Of a stretch of DNA of 64,000 bases, positions 36,444-44,686 are shown in pieces. The DNA lies in assembly GCA_030748805.1 (NCBI GenBank), contig JASMLG010000098.1:27579-91578 (forward strand). The letters run 5' to 3'. Origin of the DNA: Phycisphaerales bacterium. GTDB taxonomy: Bacteria > Planctomycetota > Phycisphaerae > Phycisphaerales > SM1A02. The notes beneath the pieces are model-generated. The model saw only the letters and a program-made list of their open reading frames with translations. It was not told where the DNA came from and made no database searches. The translations under genes and the position numbers were made by a program. Positions within the stretch are counted from its first letter, which is position 1, and each line of letters starts with the position of its first letter.

Positions 36444-37565
36444 ATGACTTCCCCAACCACAGAGCCAACTACACAACTTGAAAAAGTAGACAGGTGCGGA
36501 GATCTTCCACATAGGCCGAGGGTCTTGCTTGGGAAAATGGGACTCGATGGTCACGATAGAGGGGTTAAGTTGATAGCCAGAGCACTAAGAGATAGCGGAG
36601 TGCATGTAATTTATTCTGGTCTTTGGCAAACACCTCGGTCGCTTGCCATTTCAGCCAGAGATGAAGATGCAGATATGATTGCTTGCTCAATGATGAGCAA
36701 CTCGCACCTCGTTCTTGTTCCTCGGCTGATGAAAGAACTTGCAAATGTGGGCAGGCCGGACCTAATCGTCGATGTTGGTGGAATTATCCCACAAGAAGAC
36801 ATTCAGCCAATGCTCGAAGCTGGGGTCAGAAGCGTGTATCACACGGGCACTGGGATGATAGAGATAGTAGATGCTGTCCGTTCTGCAACAACCAGTCACG
36901 AAAATCTGGATATCAACAACAGTTCTGCGACCGCAATTTTGGCAAGAAACATAAGCAGAATAGAAGACGGTGTTTCGGTTGAAGCAAACAAAAGGCGGCC
37001 AAATAAGGTTATTGGATTAACCGGATCGCCAGGAGCAGGCAAATCAACACTATCAGCATCAATAGCAGCCGAACACGTTAGGCGCGGTGAAAAACTTGCA
37101 ATCGTTGCCTATGATCCAATGAGCCCAATTAGCGGAGGCGCTCTTCTAGGAGATCGCCTGCGGGTGGACTTTAATTCTGTAGACGAAAACGTATTTTATA
37201 GATCTTTGGCAAGAGTGGGAGAGGACTACGATACCCTTCCTGAAATTCTAGAGTTAATTGGTGGCGCTGGATTTAATCAAGTAATAGTAGAGACGGTTGG
37301 GGCAGGGCAAAACGATGTTGCTGTCAGGGAGGTTGTCGATTCAACCGCAGTGGTTATTGTTCCCGGTATGGGAGACGCCGTACAAATGGACAAGGCGGGA
37401 ATTCTTGAAATAGCCGACTTGTTCATAGTAAACAAAGCTGACTATGATGGGGAAAGCACGCTTGTAAGAGAGCTTCTCGACATTGCTTCTGGTAGAAAAA
37501 TTTTCGAAACAATTGCAACTCAAGGAAAGGGTGTAGTAGAACTTCTTGATTGTTTTTTTGATTAG
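36444..37565 (+). CDS. B12-binding domain fused to MeaB/ArgK-type GTPase
   Basis: A 373-residue fusion. Residues about 24-155 are a cobalamin-binding domain like the small part of methylmalonyl-CoA mutase, with the lower-ligand motif DGHDRG (His37). Residues about 185-373 are a MeaB-type G3E GTPase with GSPGAGKST (Lys200) and VETVGAGQND, PGMGDAVQ and NKAD. MeaB chaperones protect mutases and load B12. Here the catalytic barrel of mutase (as in IcmF) is missing, and the long C-terminal dimerisation arm of MeaB is also short or absent. The mutase barrel may be encoded elsewhere. The neighbouring MmgE/PrpD gene fits propionate metabolism. Confidence 0.88.
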   Translation: MTSPTTEPTTQLEKVDRCGDLPHRPRVLLGKMGLDGHDRGVKLIARALRDSGVHVIYSGLWQTPRSLAISARDEDADMIACSMMSNSHLVLVPRLMKELANVGRPDLIVDVGGIIPQEDIQPMLEAGVRSVYHTGTGMIEIVDAVRSATTSHENLDINNSSATAILARNISRIEDGVSVEANKRRPNKVIGLTGSPGAGKSTLSASIAAEHVRRGEKLAIVAYDPMSPISGGALLGDRLRVDFNSVDENVFYRSLARVGEDYDTLPEILELIGGAGFNQVIVETVGAGQNDVAVREVVDSTAVVIVPGMGDAVQMDKAGILEIADLFIVNKADYDGESTLVRELLDIASGRKIFETIATQGKGVVELLDCFFD

Positions 37566-39124
37566 TCCTGATACACGGGTCTGTCAGCGATTTCAATGTT
37601 CCAAATTTCAGAAATCTCTTCGCTGCTTAAGGATGACAAATTTGTGCAACGGTCTATAAGTTCTTCTGGGTTGTCCATTGCGATTTGACCATGCATTTTA
37701 AATTTTGCACGAAGAATGTCCTCCAAATCACACGTTTCGTTTCTTGCATGACCACTAGGGTACATCACAAGACCACTGTCATAAACAGAACCGCTCTTCA
37801 TTGTAATGTGGACTGATGTGGGAATTCCGTCTGGATAATTTTTGTCGTAATCATCTCCCCCATGTTCAAAAAACACGGTATCCATAATTGCTCTGGTTGT
37901 TTCGTTGTTTATTGAATCGTAATCAAAATCATATGGAGTCAACATGAGGCGCTTCCATATTTCATCGTTTGATTGTTTAAAAAAACTTTCGCCATCTGTA
38001 GACGCAACCTCTTCCGCCTTTCTCAACATGGTTGACACGATGTATACCATAGAGTGATCGGCTGACTGTCTTGTTTTTGGGTTGCGCTTTGCTGGATCAC
38101 CAATAATCCCAAACGCTGGTTCATAAGCGGTAATTTTTATTACATCTATCTGGGAAGGATCCACGGCAATTTCTGAATGTTCTTGAATTAGGTTCAGCAA
38201 ACCCTGAAGAGCACCAGCAGACTGATGTTCATAAAGACCAATTTTAAAATGCATTCCAAGGACGGCAAAATCACTTCCGCTATGAGATAGGTTCAAATCA
38301 AATGGTGAGTCACCAGAGGTTTGTTCGAAATACCTAAAGATTGATTCTGGATTTCTAAAAATATCACGAGGACCCATAAACCCATTCATAGACCTTTTCA
38401 TTGAAACGATGGCCACCTCAGTGCTTATCGCCGCAGACGACCCCTTGGAGTCCGACAGTTGTTTTCCAGCGCGGATGGCTCTCCAAGGAATGTAGTGAGC
38501 AACCACCATTCCAATTGCCGATTCAATCTGTTCTGGCGTTGCCCCATGCATTGCACCATAAACAGCGGCAGACGCAATCGCCCCATGGACAACGTGGTCA
38601 ATTTTATATGTTTTAAGTCCAAAAACTTCAGCAAGTCTCCCCCTTATTTCATCTAAAAGAATCATTCCTCGAATGGCGTCGGCTCCACTAAGGCCAACCT
38701 CTTGTGCTGCAGCAATGGGAACTGCGTAAAAATCATTGTGTCCAAACTCACCAGCGGTGTGTCCCAACTCTGGGTTATATCCAAAATTTGTACCATTGGA
38801 ATCCCATTCGCGGACAGCAGCGCAATTTGCGAGAATTGCCTTTTCAGCGAACACCCGTTGCGTAGATCCAAACAAAGTTGCACCCCCTTCTGAAGGAAAG
38901 CCAATCGCCTCTTTCCTTAGAATGGTTGGAGCATTTGTTTTTACAGCAATAGCGGATAGCCCGCACAACACCGCGTCCGTGAAGAAAAGTTCAGTTCGGT
39001 CAATGACTTCTTGTGCCGGCTCGCCAATAGAACCATTCATAAAATTTACCGCAAACTCGCCAATCCCGAGCGCTTGGTTTGTGTTTTTTGGAAGAGAAAC
39101 CGCTGTGTCTGTATTTGTAATCAT
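37562..39124 (-). CDS. MmgE/PrpD family protein (2-methylcitrate dehydratase-like)
   Basis: A 520-residue protein of the MmgE/PrpD family. It has DSNGTNFGYNPELGHTAGEF and HVVHGAIASAAVYGAMHGAT, matching family-typical active-site regions, and the usual two-domain layout. PrpD dehydrates 2-methylcitrate in the methylcitrate cycle of propionyl-CoA breakdown; other members act on citrate, itaconate precursors or unknown substrates. No prpB or prpC is seen here. The gene overlaps fbp at its start by 4 bp and overlaps the B12-MeaB gene at its 3' end by 4 bp (convergent). The B12 gene supports a propionate link, but that is inference. Confidence 0.88.
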   Translation of the reverse strand: MITNTDTAVSLPKNTNQALGIGEFAVNFMNGSIGEPAQEVIDRTELFFTDAVLCGLSAIAVKTNAPTILRKEAIGFPSEGGATLFGSTQRVFAEKAILANCAAVREWDSNGTNFGYNPELGHTAGEFGHNDFYAVPIAAAQEVGLSGADAIRGMILLDEIRGRLAEVFGLKTYKIDHVVHGAIASAAVYGAMHGATPEQIESAIGMVVAHYIPWRAIRAGKQLSDSKGSSAAISTEVAIVSMKRSMNGFMGPRDIFRNPESIFRYFEQTSGDSPFDLNLSHSGSDFAVLGMHFKIGLYEHQSAGALQGLLNLIQEHSEIAVDPSQIDVIKITAYEPAFGIIGDPAKRNPKTRQSADHSMVYIVSTMLRKAEEVASTDGESFFKQSNDEIWKRLMLTPYDFDYDSINNETTRAIMDTVFFEHGGDDYDKNYPDGIPTSVHITMKSGSVYDSGLVMYPSGHARNETCDLEDILRAKFKMHGQIAMDNPEELIDRCTNLSSLSSEEISEIWNIEIADRPVYQD

Positions 39125-40107
39125 GGAATGTGTTTAAGTGTTTCATCCACCTGGTCTTTAGAACCAAGTATTAGTCCAGTTCGTTGATGAAGCCCACTGG
39201 GCACAATATCTAAAATTCTGTTTTCCCCAGAAATAGACCTACCGCCCGCCTGCTCAATTATCATCGACATAGGATTTGCTTCGTACATCAGACGAAGTTT
39301 TCCTTCCGGTTTATCAGAAGTTGGTGGATATAAAAACACCCCACCCTTCAGCAGGGTTCGGTGGACATCTGCAACCATCGAACCAATATATCTACCTGAA
39401 TACCCATTATTGTGCGTCCAATTCAAGTAATTCCTTATGCCATCACTAAACTTATTAGTGTATGCCTCATTAATAGAATAGGTTTTGTTTCCACTTGGTA
39501 TTGTCAGGTTGCTTGCGACCAACACGAACGAACCAATCGACTGATCGAGAACAAACATATCAACACCGTTACCGGTTGTAAGAACAAGAACCGTAGACGA
39601 TCCATACAAAACATATCCTGCCGCAACCTGATTAGACCCGCTTTGCAATATCGCCTCTTCGCGAGACCCCTCGTCTGAAAGACGAAGCACACTAAAAATA
39701 GTTCCAACACCAACCGAAACATCTAGATTTGATGATCCATCAAGAGGATCAAAAAGCACAGCGTATCGTCCACCCTCATCTCGTCTCCGCAATAAAAACG
39801 GAGTTTCGTTTTCTTCGCTTGCAAGCACACCAACATTGTCCCTATTGCCAAGGCAATGCATAATTATCTCGTTTGAAATAATGTCTAGTTTTTGTTGCAT
39901 TTCACCCTGAACATTTGTCTCTCCTACCTCTCCGATTACATCCTGAATTCTTGCGCACCGCACTTTGTTGCCAATAGCTTTTGTTGCAAGAGAGATTGCA
40001 GAAATAATCCAAGTAAATTCACCAGTAGCACCTGGGTGTTTTTGTTCTTCGGCCAGAATATGGCTTTGTAAACTTGTAAGATTGTCTTCTGTCCAACAGT
40101 GTTCCAT
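39121..40107 (-). CDS. fbp: Class 1 fructose-1,6-bisphosphatase
   Basis: A 328-residue class 1 FBPase for gluconeogenesis, cleaving fructose-1,6-bisphosphate to fructose-6-phosphate. The metal-binding LFDPLDGSSNLDVSVGVGTI motif, upstream EENET metal site, and the late KGGVFLYPP substrate-binding segment are all intact. ATG 40107 is chosen; the reading frame allows a TTG at 40119. It is translationally coupled to the PrpD gene by an ATGA overlap. It is divergent from the thiolase gene across 97 bp. Confidence 0.97.
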   Translation of the reverse strand: MEHCWTEDNLTSLQSHILAEEQKHPGATGEFTWIISAISLATKAIGNKVRCARIQDVIGEVGETNVQGEMQQKLDIISNEIIMHCLGNRDNVGVLASEENETPFLLRRRDEGGRYAVLFDPLDGSSNLDVSVGVGTIFSVLRLSDEGSREEAILQSGSNQVAAGYVLYGSSTVLVLTTGNGVDMFVLDQSIGSFVLVASNLTIPSGNKTYSINEAYTNKFSDGIRNYLNWTHNNGYSGRYIGSMVADVHRTLLKGGVFLYPPTSDKPEGKLRLMYEANPMSMIIEQAGGRSISGENRILDIVPSGLHQRTGLILGSKDQVDETLKHIP

Positions 40108-40204
40108 ATCGGTTACCAAGTTGCTGTAGTTTCGGTACGATGCCCAATTAACAGTAATTGAAAGGCAGTATTCTACCCAACCTAGACCAACCGAGAAACA
40201 CCAG

Positions 40205-41392
40205 ATGAAAAATCAACAAAACCAGACAGTGATTGTTGCAGCCCGCAGAACACCAGTAGGACGCTTCTTGGGGGGTTTATCAAGGGTTCCGGCACCGCAA
40301 TTGGGAGCATTTGCGGTTGATGCGGTACTAAAGGACTCAAAAGTAGGTCCCGAAACGGTTGACGAGTGCATTATGGGCTGTGTTCTCCAAGCCGGACTTG
40401 GGCAAAACCCAGCAAGGCAGTCGGCCCTAAAAGCAGGACTGCCAGAAACAATCTCCGCCGTTACAGTAAACAAGGTGTGCGGCAGCGGGTTGCAATCAGT
40501 TATGCAAGCGGCTCAATCAATTCGCGCTGGAGACAACTCTGTTGTTGTTGCCGGTGGAATGGAAAACATGTCAGCCTCACCACACCTTGCAAGTGTTCGC
40601 TCTGGAATTAAGTTTGGTGAAGGCAAGCTGGTTGATCACATGCAGCACGATGGTCTAACTTGTCCGTTCGAGGGGTGGGGAATGGGAAGCGCCGCAGAGT
40701 GGACAGCAGAAGAATACAATATTTCTAGAGACGAGCAAGACGAACTTTCCGCCCAGTCGCACGTTAGAGCAGCAGACGCAACCAAAAATGGTTGGTACAA
40801 AGATGAAATAATCGCCCTTGAAGCGAATCAAATAAAACAACGCGAAGGCGTTACTGTGGATGAAGGAGTTAGGGGAGATTCAACAAAAGAATCACTAGGC
40901 AAATTGCGTCCAGCGTTTGCAAAAGAGGGATCGGTTACTGCTGGAAACGCCTCCCAAATATCCGACGGTGGAGCCGCAGTAGTTGCGATGAATCAAGATG
41001 TTGCAGAAGAAACAAATGCTTCTATTTTGGCAAAGATTGTTGATTACAACACAATTGGTGTAGAACCAAAGAAAATATTTACTGCACCAGGACTCGGAAT
41101 AGAACAACTGTTGAACAGAAACGAATTAACTACCGCAGACATTGATCTGTTTGAAATTAACGAAGCGTTTGCTGTTCAGGTTTTGCAAAATATAAACCAC
41201 CTTGGGATTGACCGGTCCAAAGTTAATGTTGGCGGAGGAGGAATAGCAATCGGCCACCCAATTGGCGCTTCGGGAACCAGGGTTTTGGTCTCACTCATTC
41301 ACCACATGAGAAGGACGGACTCAAGCCGAGGAGTAATCAGCCTGTGCCTTGGTGGAGGAAACGCCGTGTCGATGTTGATCGAGCGATGTTAA
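40205..41392 (+). CDS. Acetyl-CoA acetyltransferase (thiolase)
   Basis: A 395-residue thiolase of the biosynthetic or degradative acetyl-CoA C-acetyltransferase type. The catalytic nucleophile is Cys92 in NKVCGSGLQSV, and His351 in GHPIGASGTR and Cys381 in LCLGGGNA complete the triad. It would join two acetyl-CoA to acetoacetyl-CoA, or run in reverse in fatty acid breakdown. The length suits the short-chain acetoacetyl-CoA thiolases such as AtoB or PhaA. It stands beside fbp, PrpD and a B12-dependent protein, a loose central-metabolism group. Confidence 0.95.
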   Translation: MKNQQNQTVIVAARRTPVGRFLGGLSRVPAPQLGAFAVDAVLKDSKVGPETVDECIMGCVLQAGLGQNPARQSALKAGLPETISAVTVNKVCGSGLQSVMQAAQSIRAGDNSVVVAGGMENMSASPHLASVRSGIKFGEGKLVDHMQHDGLTCPFEGWGMGSAAEWTAEEYNISRDEQDELSAQSHVRAADATKNGWYKDEIIALEANQIKQREGVTVDEGVRGDSTKESLGKLRPAFAKEGSVTAGNASQISDGGAAVVAMNQDVAEETNASILAKIVDYNTIGVEPKKIFTAPGLGIEQLLNRNELTTADIDLFEINEAFAVQVLQNINHLGIDRSKVNVGGGGIAIGHPIGASGTRVLVSLIHHMRRTDSSRGVISLCLGGGNAVSMLIERC

Positions 41393-41433
41393 TCGGGCGA
41401 TAAGTCCCCGCAGAAAACGAAAAAAAGAAAGAA

Positions 41434-41565
41434 CTATCTTGGCGAAGCACTAGGGCGAGTTGTAGAAGAGTGGTTGCATGACGGTCTTCTAATACGTACG
41501 CTAGTTCGCGTTGTTAGTTTTGGGCGACTTGTTTGTTGTCGCTTTGGTGTAATTGGACGCTTCAT
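41434..41565 (-). CDS. Small basic ORF (43 aa) with perfect Shine-Dalgarno
   Basis: I do not recognise this ORF. It has a perfect AGGAGG at 41573-41578, exactly 7 bp upstream of ATG 41565, and it lies 20 bp after the cytosine-deaminase stop, so it would be the last gene of the operon. The peptide is highly basic with 9 Arg and 3 Lys, and Ser, Thr and Pro rich, with a single Cys (residue 30) and no Asp, Glu or Gly. Such composition would suit a nucleic-acid or membrane-binding peptide, but a function is not claimed. The codon set is not checked. A T-rich stretch follows the stop. Confidence 0.5.
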   Translation of the reverse strand: MKRPITPKRQQTSRPKLTTRTSVRIRRPSCNHSSTTRPSASPR

Positions 41566-41585
41566 TATTACGCCTCCTTCGCTTG

Positions 41586-42029
41586 TTAATGACCAATGTC
41601 TTCTGCCCACAAGTCGGGCTTTTCTCTTAACATTCGCTGCATAAGTTTAATACAACGTTCGTCGTTTATAACAGTAATCTCAACACCATTCGAACACATT
41701 AAGTGCTCTGCGCCAAGAAAATTTTTATTTTCTCCAATAATCACGCTTTTTATCCCAAAAAGAAGGGTTGTTCCGGCGCACATTATGCAAGGACTTAGGG
41801 TCGAGACAAGTATTAAAGAACTCCAATCTCTTCTTCTTCCAGCGTTTCTAATACAAACAACCTCTGCATGAGCTGTTGGATCACCGCTTTGCACTCGCTC
41901 ATTGTGTCCCCTAGAAATAATTTCCCCATCTTTATTTGCAAGAACAGAACCGATTGGAATTCCACCCTGTGACCAAGACAACTCTGCTTGCTCAATTGCC
42001 CCAGACAACAGGTTGGTTTCAAAACTCAT
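41586..42029 (-). CDS. Cytosine deaminase, Fcy1-like
   Basis: A 147-residue zinc deaminase of the cytidine-deaminase fold. The zinc motifs HAE (54-56) and PCIMC (80-84) are intact. The C-terminus reads VIIGENKNFLG, and ends LWAEDIGH, very like fungal cytosine deaminase Fcy1 (which has an NDERCxxL...WxEDIG end), so cytosine to uracil conversion is likely. E. coli CodA is an unrelated amidohydrolase, so this is the fungal type. Together with upp 4 kb away it would salvage cytosine to UMP. A guanine or other base specificity cannot be excluded. It overlaps the upstream lipoprotein gene by 4 bp. Confidence 0.82.
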   Translation of the reverse strand: MSFETNLLSGAIEQAELSWSQGGIPIGSVLANKDGEIISRGHNERVQSGDPTAHAEVVCIRNAGRRRDWSSLILVSTLSPCIMCAGTTLLFGIKSVIIGENKNFLGAEHLMCSNGVEITVINDERCIKLMQRMLREKPDLWAEDIGH

Positions 42030-42541
42030 TTAGATTCTTGGTCTAAGCCCACTTCAGCAACATCTGCTTTTGACATATTCGGGAGCATTGTTTTGCTGAC
42101 CGGAATGTTCCAAATACGATAGTCGGTTACTGCCCACGGATCAAGGATAGATGTTTTAAGTTTAATTGTTGCCATTTCAAATTTGTTTGTTGTAGACGGA
42201 AACACTACATCTGCCTCAGCGCTGTACCCACGTACCCGAAGCTCGATTATGTGATAAGCAACCTGATCTGGTTGTGACATTGGAATTGCCCCGCCAATTT
42301 TATTTGCTACCGTCGAATATGTTTCTTCGCTTATCCCAACAGGAAGATTGAAAACAATAGTATCCATCCCACCAAACCGCTCGTGTGCATACACAATAGT
42401 TTCTGCCATTATTGTAGGAACGGGCTCTTTGGCCGAAGTGTTTGAAAGATTTAACGCTGCCTTGTTTTCAACTGGTGGATAGGTTGCGACGTGTGTGCAA
42501 CCAGAAACTAGAAGAATTAGTAGAATTGTGGTGTATTTCAT
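42026..42541 (-). CDS. Lipoprotein of unknown function
   Basis: A 171-residue predicted lipoprotein: a short hydrophobic signal ends in a lipobox (LLVSGC, Cys about 15). No domain was recognised; the mature part looks like a mixed alpha/beta globular domain with regularly spaced hydrophobic residues. ATG 42541 was selected because it begins directly at a signal peptide; a longer reading frame upstream overlaps ubiX and has none. The stop overlaps the deaminase by 4 bp. It belongs to the TolC-HlyD-UbiX operon. Confidence 0.75.
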   Translation of the reverse strand: MKYTTILLILLVSGCTHVATYPPVENKAALNLSNTSAKEPVPTIMAETIVYAHERFGGMDTIVFNLPVGISEETYSTVANKIGGAIPMSQPDQVAYHIIELRVRGYSAEADVVFPSTTNKFEMATIKLKTSILDPWAVTDYRIWNIPVSKTMLPNMSKADVAEVGLDQESK

Positions 42542-42575
42542 ATCAAAAGTGTAGCATAAGAGTTGGCGAACAATG

Positions 42576-43169
42576 CTAATGAACCATCGGATCCCATCTA
42601 GTTTGGAGTTCATGGTGGATTCCAACAGCGTCAATCATCTTGCCAACCATAAAATCAGCTAAATCACGAATTCCCTTGGGATTCATATAAAATCCAGGTG
42701 ACAGCGGCGAAACAATTGCCCCCGCCTCTGTAACAGCACACATGTTTCTTAGGTCTATCAGATTAACGGGCGTTTCTCTGTGTGCAAGCACTAGTTTTCT
42801 TTGCTCCTTTAGGGTTACCGCAGCAGCCCTTTGTACTAGAGTGTTCGTTATTCCAGAGGCAACCGCACCAAGGGTGTTACTAGAACAGGGAACCACGATC
42901 ATTCCATCGTGTATAAATGATCCAGAGGCAATTCGCGAACCAAGATCTCGATTGTTGTAAATTATTAAGCGGTCAGAATGGTCTTCAACCCCTAGGGAGC
43001 TCGCTTCTAAATCGGGAATGTTCATTTCTTCAAATAAAACGCGCCGCCCATAATCAGAAGCAACAAGATGTACCTGTACTCCAGAGATCAACAACTCTTT
43101 GACCAATTGAACCAAATAAATGGCACCAGACCCGCCAGTTGTGCCAACAATTATTCGCTTTGTACTCAT
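42576..43169 (-). CDS. ubiX: UbiX-type flavin prenyltransferase
   Basis: A 197-residue UbiX/Pad1, which prenylates FMN with dimethylallyl phosphate to give the cofactor used by UbiD-family decarboxylases. The start IIVGTTGGSGAIY (FMN-binding), the LVASDYGRR region, the VVPCSSNTLGAVASGI stretch and the late RETPVNLIDLRNM and SPGFYMNPK motifs fit the family. It overlaps the HlyD-like gene by 4 bp. No UbiD is visible in the window, so its partner is elsewhere, and the grouping with an efflux adaptor is unexplained. Confidence 0.95.
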   Translation of the reverse strand: MSTKRIIVGTTGGSGAIYLVQLVKELLISGVQVHLVASDYGRRVLFEEMNIPDLEASSLGVEDHSDRLIIYNNRDLGSRIASGSFIHDGMIVVPCSSNTLGAVASGITNTLVQRAAAVTLKEQRKLVLAHRETPVNLIDLRNMCAVTEAGAIVSPLSPGFYMNPKGIRDLADFMVGKMIDAVGIHHELQTRWDPMVH

Positions 43170-44683
43170 TTTCCGTTCTCCGAAGGCAACCGCTCAATTA
43201 CTTGTCCCGGTGAGGGTTCTCGAAGAAGAACAATGTCACCTTCTTCAACCCCAGAAGTAATCGAAACAAACGATTCACTAAACTTTTCAAACGTAACAAC
43301 TCTTTGAGAGAACCCTCCGCCATCCTGAACCCAAATCCACCTAACATCACCAGTTCGGTGTATCGAATGGATAGGTACAAACAAAACACCATCAACTCTT
43401 TCGACAAAAATATCCGCAGAACACCTCATTGATGGTTTGAGGGGAATGTTATTTGGGTTATTGAGTTTAATATTAATGGTGTAATCCCTCCTGTTTGGAT
43501 CCCTCCATCCACCACCCTCTGCAAGAACCCCCACAGAAAGAACCTCCCCCGCAAACGATTCATCTTGGAATGCATCACACTGTATTGACGCTACTTGTCC
43601 CTTCTTAATCAGCCCACTCAGTGCTTCGTTAACCTTAACCCTAGCAATCATCTTAGAGGTGTCAGGTATGGTCATAACAAGTTCATTCCTCCATAAACTT
43701 TTTCCCACCTTGAGAGGATCATCTGACTCTCTTCGGTCTCCAAGGGAAGTTGCATAGACGACCATACCGCTTGCTGGAGACCTGAAAACACACATTTCTA
43801 ACTGTTTCTTGCGCTTCATCAAATTTTCTTCACGAGAAACCAGATTGTTTTCTGTTGCAACAATCTTTGCATTTAAACTGTTTAATTCCGACGCAAGCCG
43901 ATCTTTTGCGCGGTCTAACTCGTCTTTTGCTTGTTGAAGATCGGACTCATTTTTTTGCAAATCCTTTTTATATGTATATGTTTCATAAACCTCAATGTCT
44001 AGTTCCGCCCTTTTTAAGGTGGCCTCAGAATTAAGTAGTGCAATTTCATCTTGATCCAGCTCATCTTTACTTAAAAACTCTTGTTCATAGAGCCTTACTG
44101 ACGACTCATACTTTTTGAGCAATCTGTCGTGGTCCTTCTTTGCTGTTTGAATAGCAAGAGACAACTGTAACCTCTTTGCAACAACCTCGCCATCCTTCCA
44201 CGCCATAAGAGATAAGCCCGCAAGGTCAACCGCCAACCGTTTTACCGAAAGTTCTGACTCTCTCTTTTTCTCTGCAATTGACAAGTTTGCTTTAGCTGTG
44301 TCTAAATCGTTTTTTGCAGATATTACGCTTATTTCAGAATCTCTAATTTGGTTTTGGATAGTTTCATCGTTGAGTTTCAGAAGCACATCGTCTTTCTCAA
44401 CAATAGAGCCCTCATCAACCAGTTCTATTACGACCGCATTTGATTCAAGTTTATTGTGAATGTTGATTTGATTTTGTGCAGCCAACTCTCCAGAAGTAGG
44501 GACTGAAATATCAAATCCACCATAAGAAACCGAGAACAATTCCCCCTCAAGAATCTCGCCGTTGCTGTTTGACCCCACAAGGTTAAACAAGAACCAAATA
44601 GCTGAAACAACAACAATGGCGCCAACGCTAATGAAAACTGTAGTCGAATATCCTCTGCGCATAGATGTAGATTGTAAAGCCAT
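43166..44683 (-). CDS. HlyD-type efflux adaptor protein
   Basis: A 505-residue membrane-fusion/adaptor protein. One N-terminal transmembrane segment (about 13-35) is followed by a broken barrel-sandwich hybrid (about 60-105), then a very long alpha-helical hairpin or coiled coil (about 105-310), then the other half of the sandwich and a beta-barrel. It would bridge an inner-membrane transporter to a TolC channel. The TolC-type gene lies just 3 bp upstream. The inner-membrane pump is not in the cluster and would have to be encoded elsewhere. It overlaps ubiX by 4 bp. Confidence 0.9.
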   Translation of the reverse strand: MALQSTSMRRGYSTTVFISVGAIVVVSAIWFLFNLVGSNSNGEILEGELFSVSYGGFDISVPTSGELAAQNQINIHNKLESNAVVIELVDEGSIVEKDDVLLKLNDETIQNQIRDSEISVISAKNDLDTAKANLSIAEKKRESELSVKRLAVDLAGLSLMAWKDGEVVAKRLQLSLAIQTAKKDHDRLLKKYESSVRLYEQEFLSKDELDQDEIALLNSEATLKRAELDIEVYETYTYKKDLQKNESDLQQAKDELDRAKDRLASELNSLNAKIVATENNLVSREENLMKRKKQLEMCVFRSPASGMVVYATSLGDRRESDDPLKVGKSLWRNELVMTIPDTSKMIARVKVNEALSGLIKKGQVASIQCDAFQDESFAGEVLSVGVLAEGGGWRDPNRRDYTINIKLNNPNNIPLKPSMRCSADIFVERVDGVLFVPIHSIHRTGDVRWIWVQDGGGFSQRVVTFEKFSESFVSITSGVEEGDIVLLREPSPGQVIERLPSENGK

Positions 44684-44686
44684 TAA

